A DNA stretch of 5,766 nucleotides from Candidatus Binatota bacterium (lineage in GTDB: Bacteria; Desulfobacterota; Binatia; Bin18), in assembly GCA_011523315.1 (NCBI GenBank), contig WTHE01000321.1, positions 1 through 5,766 on the forward strand. Direction: 5' to 3'. The notes below the pieces were generated by a model. That model ran no database searches, was not told where the DNA came from, and worked only from the letters and a program-made list of their open reading frames with translations. Position 1 is the stretch's first letter. Every line of letters begins with the position of its first letter. Shown here piece after piece: positions 1-4,702 of the stretch. The position numbers and the translations under genes are program-made.

Positions 1-10
1 GTGAGAGGGA

Positions 11-32
11 CGGCCCCCAGGGGCGGGGGCCG
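11..32 (-). terminator. GC hairpin downstream of the surE-like gene, possible terminator
   Basis: An 8-bp perfect stem (CGGCCCCC at 11-18 pairing with GGGGGCCG at 25-32) closes a 6-nt loop. It begins 19 nt beyond the surE-like stop codon, on the 3' side of that minus-strand gene. On the transcribed strand the hairpin is followed by a pyrimidine stretch (TCCCTCTCAC), not a clean run of T. It could therefore act as a weak intrinsic terminator or only as a 3'-end stabilising structure. The window edge prevents seeing what follows. Confidence 0.4.
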
Positions 33-51
33 CTCCTCCTCGGCGCGGCTC

Positions 52-1383
52 TTACTCGCGGCCCGTAATGACAAAGCTCTGGCTCGGCTCCTGCCAGGTC
101 AGCATCACGTTCTCGCCCATCGTCGGAAAGTCCTCTACCGTGCACATCCCTGCGGCGTCCATCACAAACTCCTGGCCCAGGGTGGTGACCTGCACCGTCG
201 CCCGGCCCAGTTCCATGCCATCCGCTCGGGCTACGACGGTATGCTCTCCGTTCCCTAACAGATTCCAGTTGAACAACAGCCCGAAGCCGTTATCCCGGTC
301 GCCACACCTCTCCTCGGTGTCCGCTCGGTCCGTGCCATACGCGGCCATGTGGGTGGTGCCGTTGATCTCGATCTCCACCGTGTCGGCCGCACATACCCAG
401 CCCGAGATCACCCCGAGACCGCTCTGGAACGAGTTCGGCATCGGACTCTCGAACTCTCCCATCGGACCGCTGTCGTCTCTTCCGGTAAAACCGCTCAGTC
501 CGGCTTCGATACTGAGCCTGGTTTTTCGATCAACGGTGTAGTCCGCCTCAATCGGAACAATGGTAATGTACCCGGCACTGAAAGCCGTCGCGTCTGCGCC
601 AGGAACATCTTCTTGCGGGCCGGGGTCAGGGAAGGCGGGATCGAAGGTATTCGGATCATCGGCATTTCTCACATAGTCCAGCGTCAGGCCGGGATACGTT
701 CGCCCCTGGACGTTCGACGAGATGCCCGCAATCTCGTCAGGAGCCAATGGCGGATAATTGACAGTGAGCGCTGTACCGAGCGGCAGGAGTGCGCCGCCCT
801 CTCCAAGCGGTGCCCCCTCGATGAACGTAACCAGCTCCACAAGAAAGTCGGCAACATTCGCAAAATGTGCCTCAAATTCCATGGGATTCTCGTCCTCATC
901 AACATCAGCCGGTGGATCTGTACTGATGGCAATGGCTGGAATCGAGCTGCCTCCCACAATCGAGCTGATAGCAGCAATGGCCCCCCCCACAGTTCCTGAC
1001 ACCGGCGTCGCTGACCCGATGTTGGCTCCATCATTAGTCCCCGATACGACCAAGTCGGGTACCATGTCTTTCTCAGCCAGAAGCGCTAAGCCCACGCCGA
1101 TACAGCAGGCGAGCTCGGTATCGGCGGCGGAGTATTCGTCCGGGCCGACTTCGGTGAGAACGATTGGAGCGAGTGTCACGGCGGCACTACTGCCGCTCTG
1201 CGCTCCGGCCGGGGCAACCACGAGCACGTCGTGACCGGCAGCCCGGAGTGCGTCTTTCACGGTTTGGAGACCAGGGGTGGTTATCCCGTCATCGTTGGTC
1301 AACAGAATGCTGAGTGATTCCGCTCTGTCTGGAATCGCGACCAGCGCTACGATGAGCATGAATGGCATGAGCATCTTTCTCAT
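52..1383 (-). CDS. surE: Exported SurE-type 5'/3'-nucleotidase (acid phosphatase family) with C-terminal extension
   Basis: SurE proteins are metal-dependent phosphatases that remove phosphate from nucleoside 5'- and 3'-monophosphates. The family signatures are visible in this 443-residue protein. The N-terminal metal site is LLTNDDG (27-33, Asp31 and Asp32). VVAPAGAQSGSS (55-66) carries the conserved Ser. VVSGTNDGANIG (112-123) carries the metal-binding Asn117, followed by SGTVGGA (129-135), VNYP (208-211) and GADATAFSAGYITIVPI (262-278). Residues 1-23 form a signal peptide: RK, then a hydrophobic stretch, then A-E-S as the likely cleavage site, so the enzyme is predicted to be exported, whereas the well-studied E. 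coli SurE is cytoplasmic. Residues from about 290 to 443 lie beyond the SurE fold. They look like a beta-rich, cysteine-containing module with SGLGVISGWVC at 321-331 and NGFGLLFNWNLLGNGEHTV at 365-383. The start at 1383 is preferred over 1401 because AAGGAG lies 5 nt upstream of it and because the signal peptide then begins at residue 1. The gene is transcribed alone, divergently from the flavin oxidoreductase gene. The family call is firm; the substrate and the role of the extension are unknown. Confidence 0.9.
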   Translation of the reverse strand: MRKMLMPFMLIVALVAIPDRAESLSILLTNDDGITTPGLQTVKDALRAAGHDVLVVAPAGAQSGSSAAVTLAPIVLTEVGPDEYSAADTELACCIGVGLALLAEKDMVPDLVVSGTNDGANIGSATPVSGTVGGAIAAISSIVGGSSIPAIAISTDPPADVDEDENPMEFEAHFANVADFLVELVTFIEGAPLGEGGALLPLGTALTVNYPPLAPDEIAGISSNVQGRTYPGLTLDYVRNADDPNTFDPAFPDPGPQEDVPGADATAFSAGYITIVPIEADYTVDRKTRLSIEAGLSGFTGRDDSGPMGEFESPMPNSFQSGLGVISGWVCAADTVEIEINGTTHMAAYGTDRADTEERCGDRDNGFGLLFNWNLLGNGEHTVVARADGMELGRATVQVTTLGQEFVMDAAGMCTVEDFPTMGENVMLTWQEPSQSFVITGRE

Positions 1384-1388
1384 GTGTT

Positions 1389-1394
1389 CTCCTT
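1389..1394 (-). promoter_or_regulatory. Ribosome binding site that fixes the surE start
   Basis: AAGGAG on the minus strand sits 5 nt upstream of the ATG at 1383. The alternative in-frame ATG at 1401 would lie upstream of this site and would put six extra residues in front of the signal peptide, so the site decides in favour of 1383. Confidence 0.75.
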
Positions 1395-1408
1395 TTTGCA
1401 TGAGTCTT

Positions 1409-1486
1409 CCTATCCCGATTCTTCTCTTTCTAGCCGGGCTTCAGATGTGTGCACCTCTCAGTGAGCCCCTCCTTTCCCGATTCTCC
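1409..1486 (-). repeat. Pair of 16-bp direct repeats in the surE leader
   Basis: On the plus strand, copies at 1409-1424 and 1471-1486 match at 14 of 16 positions (consensus CCTWTCCCGATTCTYC, with TCCCGATTCT identical). They start exactly 62 bp apart. They lie between the candidate surE promoter and the surE start, so they would be within the mRNA leader. They could be paired protein-binding sites, or relics of a small duplication or of low-complexity pyrimidine sequence. Confidence 0.45.
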
Positions 1487-1569
1487 ACAGCTTCTTCACA
1501 CAACCGGATGAATGGTGCTGAGGAAGCAATCATGCGCCGTGCGGCTGTCCCCCCGTGCGATGCAGGGTG

Positions 1570-1599
1570 ACTATCCCTCTATTTTTTCTTCTCTGTCAA
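1570..1599 (-). promoter_or_regulatory. Candidate sigma70-type promoter for surE
   Basis: Read on the minus strand, a perfect TTGACA -35 box (1594-1599) is followed after 18 bp by GATAGT (1570-1575), which matches 4 of 6 positions of TATAAT and keeps the key A and final T. Transcription would begin near 1563 and give surE a leader of roughly 180 nt. The spacing is one base longer than ideal. The match is visual only. Confidence 0.4.
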
Positions 1600-1651
1600 G
1601 CAGATGATCCAGCCTGATCCGCTACGTCGAGCGGCTCTGGCGTGCGAGTAT

Positions 1652-1680
1652 TTGCATAAAAAAATGAGGCGGCGTACAAC
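1652..1680 (+). promoter_or_regulatory. Weak candidate promoter for the flavin oxidoreductase gene
   Basis: TTGCAT (1652-1657) and TACAAC (1675-1680) are separated by exactly 17 bp. They lie about 55 bp ahead of the oxidoreductase start, within a local A-rich patch of an otherwise GC-rich sequence. The hexamers match consensus at only 3/6 and 4/6 positions, so this is a suggestion based mainly on spacing and position. Confidence 0.28.
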
Positions 1681-1724
1681 ACAGGCTGGCTGCGGGAGTC
1701 TGACGGCCTGTTTCCTGCGCAAAA

Positions 1725-1732
1725 GGGAGGAG
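1725..1732 (+). promoter_or_regulatory. Ribosome binding site that fixes the oxidoreductase start
   Basis: GGGAGGAG lies 3 nt ahead of the ATG at 1736 (the GGAGG core is 5 nt ahead). It rules for this start over the in-frame ATG at 1604, which has no comparable site. Confidence 0.7.
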
Positions 1733-1735
1733 CCC

Positions 1736-2788
1736 ATGAAGTTTGGCATGCTGAGTCTGCTGGATCACTACCCCGAGGATAAATCCGAGGAGCAGTACTA
1801 CAAGGATTTTTTTGCCGAGGTTGATCTGGCCGAAGAGCTGGGTTTTGACGCGGTGTGGGTCGGCGAGCACCACTTCTGTAACTATGTGTGTCCCTCGCCC
1901 CAGATCGTGGCCATGGCTATCGCCCAGCGGACGACCAGGATGCGGATCGGCACCGCAGTCGCCCTGTTGCCCCACCACGACCCGATCCGTCTAGCCGAAG
2001 ACTACGCCATGCTCGATCTGCTGAGCGGCGGGCGGCTCGATTTTGGCGTTGGACGGGGGTTCATCAAGCTGATCTATGACGGCTTCAATCAGTCGATGGA
2101 CGAGAGCCGGGGGCGCTTCCGCGAAGCCCTCGAGATAATCGAGCGGGCCTGGACCGAGGAGACGTTTTCCTATCGGGGAGAGTTTTACACCGCCAACGAG
2201 GTCAAGCTGTTGCCGCGTCCCCTGCAAAAGCCCATGCCGCCCATCTATATGGCGGCGGCGGCTAGCCGGGAGTCTTTTGTGGCGGCCGGCCACAAGGGTC
2301 ACTCGCTGCTCCTGGCCCTGTTCACCATGCCGCTTAGCGCGTTCAAGGAAAACGTCCAGCTGTACCGCGAGACGCTGAGCCAGGCCGGGCATGCTGCGCA
2401 GGATATTGAGGTCGCCGGCGCCTATCACTGTTTTGTCGCCGACACGCCCGAGCAGGCCCGCCAGACCTGGGAGCGGCACTATATGCGCTACCTGCATTTT
2501 GTCGGGCCGCTGATCGGGCCGCCGGAAAAGATCCCGGGCAAACAGTACGACGCCTGGAAGCGGCTGGGCGAAAATATGCGTCACGTCACCTTTGACCAGA
2601 TGTACCCCAATCTGGTGCTGTGCGGCGATCCGTCTCAGTGCGTGGACCGGATCGGGCTGCTGCAAGAGGAGCTGGGGCTGAGCAACCTGATGCTGTATAT
2701 GGACCTGGGCGGCCTGGATCAGAAGGAACTCCGAGGCTCGATGGAGCGCTTTGCGACCAAGGTCATGCCCCACTTCCGAACGGGTTGA
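1736..2788 (+). CDS. LLM-class flavin-dependent oxidoreductase (bacterial luciferase-like)
   Basis: This 350-residue protein has the TIM-barrel luciferase-like monooxygenase sequence. Enzymes of this family use reduced flavin (FMNH2 or F420H2) to oxidise or reduce diverse small molecules in the cytoplasm. Recognisable elements are the N-terminal strand MKFGMLSLLD (1-10), GFDAVWVGEHHF (36-47, with the EHHF motif common to the family), DPIRLAEDYAMLDLLSGGRLDFGVGRGF (82-109, the most conserved family block), GEFYTANEVKLLPRPLQKPMPPIYMAA (148-174) and the C-terminal CGDPSQCVDRI (296-306), where the family usually has G-(T/S)-P-E. Length is typical for the class. The ATG at 1736 is chosen because GGGAGGAG (1725-1732) stands just upstream. 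An open frame extends back to an ATG at 1604, but those 44 extra residues lack any family similarity. The gene stands alone, divergent from surE and convergent with the toxin gene. The substrate, and whether the cofactor is FMN or F420, cannot be told from the sequence. Confidence 0.9.
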   Translation: MKFGMLSLLDHYPEDKSEEQYYKDFFAEVDLAEELGFDAVWVGEHHFCNYVCPSPQIVAMAIAQRTTRMRIGTAVALLPHHDPIRLAEDYAMLDLLSGGRLDFGVGRGFIKLIYDGFNQSMDESRGRFREALEIIERAWTEETFSYRGEFYTANEVKLLPRPLQKPMPPIYMAAAASRESFVAAGHKGHSLLLALFTMPLSAFKENVQLYRETLSQAGHAAQDIEVAGAYHCFVADTPEQARQTWERHYMRYLHFVGPLIGPPEKIPGKQYDAWKRLGENMRHVTFDQMYPNLVLCGDPSQCVDRIGLLQEELGLSNLMLYMDLGGLDQKELRGSMERFATKVMPHFRTG

Positions 2789-2795
2789 GAGACGC

Positions 2796-3209
2796 TCAGG
2801 GAAAAATGGAGAACGGCTTCCGGCCGCGTAAGCGGTAGGTCTCAAAGCCGCGATGATCCAAGGTGAATACCTGTGTGGTTTGCAACTCTTCGCCGAGGAC
2901 GACGAGAGTGGCATCGGCATAGTCCATGGGAAGATCCGCGTACTTCTCCATCAGGGTCGCCACTCGCCGCAGGCTTTTCAGTGACGTAGGAACAAGCACG
3001 AAAGCACCCCGAAAGAAAAATTCCAAACACGTCTGCTGGGCTCGCCACGACGGACCCAGCAGGTACAGCGTCTCGGTCAGAACTGCTTCGGTTGTTACAA
3101 TTGGACCTGTCCACTCCTCAAGTACCGTGACACAGGCGGCATGCTGGCGCTCGCTGCGATCAATCAGGGCAACAAAGGCTCCCGTATCGAGAAGCAGTTC
3201 AGCGGCCAT
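2796..3209 (-). CDS. PIN-domain toxin, VapC-like ribonuclease
   Basis: PIN-domain toxins are Mg-dependent endoribonucleases that stop translation by cutting RNA when their antitoxin is lost. This 137-residue protein shows the acidic residues of the active site: Asp8 in LLLDTGAFVALID (5-17), Glu46 in VLTETLYLL (43-51), Asp96/Asp99 in LPMDYADATLVVL (93-105) and Asp118 in FTLDHRGFETY (115-125). Length is normal for a single PIN domain. It most resembles the PIN subgroup with the 'KYaDlPMDyADA' pattern, which from memory corresponds to COG2402. The ATG at 3209 is chosen because the conserved first strand starts five residues later; upstream in-frame codons only read through the antitoxin gene. 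It overlaps the antitoxin stop by 11 nt and has no strong Shine-Dalgarno, which suggests translation coupled to the antitoxin. All catalytic acids are present, so the toxin appears intact. Its RNA target is unknown. Confidence 0.86.
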   Translation of the reverse strand: MAAELLLDTGAFVALIDRSERQHAACVTVLEEWTGPIVTTEAVLTETLYLLGPSWRAQQTCLEFFFRGAFVLVPTSLKSLRRVATLMEKYADLPMDYADATLVVLGEELQTTQVFTLDHRGFETYRLRGRKPFSIFP

Positions 3210-3447
3210 GACGCAGGCGAGCCTTGAGATAGCCCCGATGTTGGCTGCCAAGGTCGGGTAGCCCGCTTTCAACACTCCCCAAGAGGTCACGAACCCGTTC
3301 GATTGGGCGAACCTCCAGGTCGGTCTCCAGGAATTGTTCCAGGGCTAAGCGGACGACCTCGGACCGTTTGCGCTGCATCCTGGCCGCAGCCTGGGTGAGC
3401 TTTTCGGCCAGGGCGGTCGGTAGGCGAAGAGAGAGTTGGGAATTCAT
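3199..3447 (-). CDS. Ribbon-helix-helix antitoxin, VapB/CopG-like
   Basis: This small protein (82 residues) opens with MNSQLSLRLPTALAEKLTQAA, the beta-strand and first helix of a ribbon-helix-helix DNA-binding fold. The second helix RKRSEVVRLALEQFLE (about 27-42) follows. The remaining half, with several charged residues and GLPDLGSQHRGYLKARLRHGR at the end, would be the toxin-binding tail. In such modules the antitoxin dimer neutralises the toxin and represses its own promoter. It precedes and overlaps the PIN toxin gene by 11 nt, the standard order. The ATG at 3447 is chosen because the RHH strand begins immediately; the longer frame to 3510 adds residues without similarity. No Shine-Dalgarno is visible ahead of it, so the message may be nearly leaderless or the start may depend on the AT-rich context. 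Two 10-bp tandem repeats just upstream are a plausible self-operator. Confidence 0.83.
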   Translation of the reverse strand: MNSQLSLRLPTALAEKLTQAAARMQRKRSEVVRLALEQFLETDLEVRPIERVRDLLGSVESGLPDLGSQHRGYLKARLRHGR

Positions 3448-3450
3448 AGT

Positions 3451-3470
3451 GAATTGCAAAGTAATGCAAA
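3451..3470 (-). promoter_or_regulatory. Tandem 10-bp repeat, probable antitoxin operator
   Basis: GAATTGCAAA (3451-3460) is followed directly by GTAATGCAAA (3461-3470). They match at 8 of 10 positions and sit 4 nt upstream of the antitoxin ATG. Ribbon-helix-helix repressors bind tandem short sites spaced by about one helical turn, so the 10-bp period and the position fit an autoregulatory operator. The stretch is AT-rich compared with its surroundings. A -10-like TAGTAT (minus strand, 3471-3476) adjoins it, so bound repressor would cover the promoter. No good -35 box was found. Confidence 0.5.
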
Positions 3471-3509
3471 ATACTACGGGCAACAAGAGGGCCGGCGACG
3501 AGCCGCACA

Positions 3510-3550
3510 CGACATTGTCGGCACCATGAGCGGGACGGGCTTTTCCGTCC
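3510..3550. repeat. Small inverted repeats upstream of the sulfurtransferase gene
   Basis: CGACA-T-TGTCG (3510-3520) is an 11-bp near-perfect palindrome. GGACGG (3533-3538) can pair with CCGTCC (3545-3550) across a 6-nt loop ending in TTTT. They lie between the divergent antitoxin and sulfurtransferase genes. The 10-mer GCGGGACGGG at 3530-3539 recurs at 3575-3584. A regulatory or repeat-derived origin is possible but unproven. Confidence 0.35.
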
Positions 3551-3572
3551 GTGCAAAGTCTGGCAGATAGAG

Positions 3573-3603
3573 AGGCGGGACGGGTTTGAAACCTACCCCG
3601 CCT
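3573..3603. repeat. 31-bp imperfect palindrome
   Basis: AGGCGGG (3573-3579) and GGTTT (3583-3587) pair with CCCGCCT (3597-3603) and AAACC (3589-3593) around a single central G. This gives 12 of 15 Watson-Crick pairs plus one G-T, and the only gap is the two unpaired positions between the two stem blocks. It ends 44 bp ahead of the sulfurtransferase ATG. The core GGGTTTGAAACC within a GC frame resembles dispersed palindromic repeats that I recall from several GC-rich environmental bacteria; this is memory, not a search. Confidence 0.55.
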
Positions 3604-3647
3604 GTCTGGAAATTTGGATTACACCTTGAAGGAGAGAGAGGGAGCTT

Positions 3648-4496
3648 ATGAAAGACTATGCCCACCCCGAGGTCCTGGTTGATACCCAATGGGTCGCCGA
3701 GCATCTCAATGACCCGAAGGTCCGCATCGTTGACATCCACCTTGACCCGACGCTGTACGAGTCGGGCCATATCCCCGGTGCCGTTTTCTGGCCCGCAATC
3801 GGGACCCTGCTGGGAGAAGACTGGCAAATCAATTTTGACACACAATCGGTCGAAGACCTGTGCGGCCGCTCGGGCATTGCCAACGACACCACGGTTGTCG
3901 CCTACAGCGAACAGAACGCACTGGCCGCGTGGGTGTTCTGGTTTCTCAGGTCCGTCGGTCATGCCGATGTGCGGGTCCTGAACGGTGGCCGTCAGAAATG
4001 GGTCGCCGACGGTCATGCGCTGGCGACCGAGCCGCCGGCCGTCTCAGCCGCCACGTATACCGCCGACGACCCGAATCCAGACCTCCGGGCTCTCCAGGAC
4101 AGGGTCCGGGCTGCCGTGGGTAAAGATAACGCCGTCCTGCTTGATGTCCGCACGCCCGAGGAATACCGGGGGGAACTGTTTCTGCTGGAGCCCCCTCAGG
4201 GGACGGAGCGGGGCGGACATATTCCTGGGGCTACCTACCTCTACTATGAAGACGCCCTCAACGAGGACACCACCTTCAAGTCGGCCGACGACTTGGCCGC
4301 CCTGTTCGAGAGCCGGGGCGTTACGGCCGACAAGGAAACGATTACCTACTGCGCGGTCGGCATCCGCTCGGCTCATACCTGGTTCGTGCTGACCCAGCTG
4401 CTCGGCTATCCCCACGTCCGCAGCTTTGACGCCTCGTGGAATCTCTGGGGCCGTCTGCCCGACACGCCGGTTGAAGAGGGAGACGGGCGGGGCTAG
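3648..4496 (+). CDS. Two-domain sulfurtransferase (rhodanese; thiosulfate or 3-mercaptopyruvate type)
   Basis: Tandem rhodanese proteins move a sulfane sulfur from thiosulfate or 3-mercaptopyruvate, through a cysteine persulfide, to cyanide or thiol acceptors. This 282-residue protein has the family length and both domains. The N-terminal, non-catalytic domain (about 8-128) carries VRIVDI (25-30), YESGHIPGAVFW (37-48) and HADVRVLNGGRQKWV (105-119). The C-terminal domain (about 145-275) carries VLLDVRTPEEYRGE (163-176), GGHIPGATYL (189-198) and the catalytic loop CAVGIRS (235-241) with nucleophile Cys235, then AHTWFVLTQLLGYPHVRSFDASWNLWG. The 'HTWFVL' and 'DASWNEWG'-like segments resemble the actinobacterial CysA/SseA sulfurtransferases, where the loop is often C-R-I-G-E-R-S. 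Here the Arg after Cys is Ala and the Glu is Ile. No signal peptide is seen, so it should be cytoplasmic. GGGAG at 3640-3644 precedes the start in a long GA-rich tract. The gene stands alone. The exact donor substrate is uncertain. Confidence 0.9.
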   Translation: MKDYAHPEVLVDTQWVAEHLNDPKVRIVDIHLDPTLYESGHIPGAVFWPAIGTLLGEDWQINFDTQSVEDLCGRSGIANDTTVVAYSEQNALAAWVFWFLRSVGHADVRVLNGGRQKWVADGHALATEPPAVSAATYTADDPNPDLRALQDRVRAAVGKDNAVLLDVRTPEEYRGELFLLEPPQGTERGGHIPGATYLYYEDALNEDTTFKSADDLAALFESRGVTADKETITYCAVGIRSAHTWFVLTQLLGYPHVRSFDASWNLWGRLPDTPVEEGDGRG

Positions 4497-4517
4497 CCTC
4501 TCCCCCCGGACTGAGGA

Positions 4518-4667
4518 CACGACAGTTTTGCAGAGACAGGGAATCAGGGGGCCGGGAACTGCCTCTCCCCGCCTGGGAGGGCGGCCAGCCTGGCCCGGCT
4601 CGTAGGGGCACGGCATGCCGTGCCCCTACACGGATCACCCCCCCCGGCCTTCCTCCAAACTGTCGTG
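4518..4667. mobile_element. MITE-like element: 11-bp terminal inverted repeats around a perfect palindrome
   Basis: CACGACAGTTT (4518-4528) is repeated in exact inverse as AAACTGTCGTG (4657-4667). This delimits 150 bp that contain no coding sequence, a small stem GGCCA/TGGCC (4583-4595) and the perfect 28-bp palindrome at 4602-4629. The layout, short terminal inverted repeats with internal palindromes in a gap between convergent genes, is that of a small non-autonomous element. No clear target-site duplication is visible directly outside the arms. The alternative is that the paired arms form the base of a long stem-loop in RNA that acts in transcription termination from both sides. Confidence 0.4.
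4602..4629. repeat. Perfect 28-bp palindrome, possible dispersed repeat and bidirectional terminator
   Basis: GTAGGGGCACGGCA (4602-4615) is followed directly by its exact reverse complement (4616-4629), with no spacer. It lies between the ends of the convergent sulfurtransferase and sulfotransferase genes, where a symmetric hairpin could end transcription from either side, although no T-run follows on either strand. Palindromes of the form TAGGGGC...GCCCCTA are, as I recall, abundant in some Chloroflexi, cyanobacterial and uncultured genomes, which suggests one copy of a repeat family. Confidence 0.75.
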
Positions 4668-4702
4668 CCGTGAGCCCCCCGGAAGAGGGGACCGGGTTCG
4701 CG

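Larger units (their letters stand above)
1384..1735. other. Divergent intergenic region between surE and the flavin oxidoreductase gene
   Basis: This 352-bp stretch separates two divergent genes. No convincing small gene was found in it. On the plus strand it is rich in pyrimidines from about 1387 to 1500, which is the transcribed leader of surE read on the minus strand. It contains two near-identical 16-bp direct repeats (1409-1424 and 1471-1486), a candidate surE promoter (1570-1599), a small inverted repeat CCGCT/AGCGG (1619-1634) and a weak candidate promoter for the oxidoreductase (1652-1680). Each of the stronger elements is listed separately. Confidence 0.6.

Noticed and set aside
349..999. 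Open frame of 216 codons on the plus strand opposite surE
   Set aside because: It is antisense to SurE motifs, has arginine-rich low-credibility composition and no ribosome site.
1604..1735. N-terminal extension of the flavin oxidoreductase by 44 residues
   Set aside because: The extra residues do not resemble the family, whose proteins begin with the MKFG-like strand, and the strong ribosome site lies directly ahead of 1736.
1991..2920. Open frame of 309 codons on the minus strand opposite the flavin oxidoreductase
   Set aside because: It is the antisense shadow of a well-supported enzyme gene and runs on into the toxin gene in another frame. The protein shows no recognisable domain.
3210..3290. 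Upstream extension of the toxin frame by 27 residues
   Set aside because: The extension merely reads through the antitoxin gene in another frame; the PIN fold starts at LLLDTGAF just after the ATG at 3209.
3648..4496. Assignment of the rhodanese as a phosphatase of the Cdc25 type or a sulfide-detoxifying single-domain enzyme
   Set aside because: The two tandem domains, the length of 282 residues and the HTWFVL-type C-terminal block fit a two-domain sulfurtransferase, not those single-domain groups.
4044..4616. Minus-strand open frame of 190 codons across the sulfurtransferase 3' end and the repeat element
   Set aside because: It is antisense to the catalytic domain of the sulfurtransferase and continues through palindromic non-coding DNA, with no motif or ribosome site.
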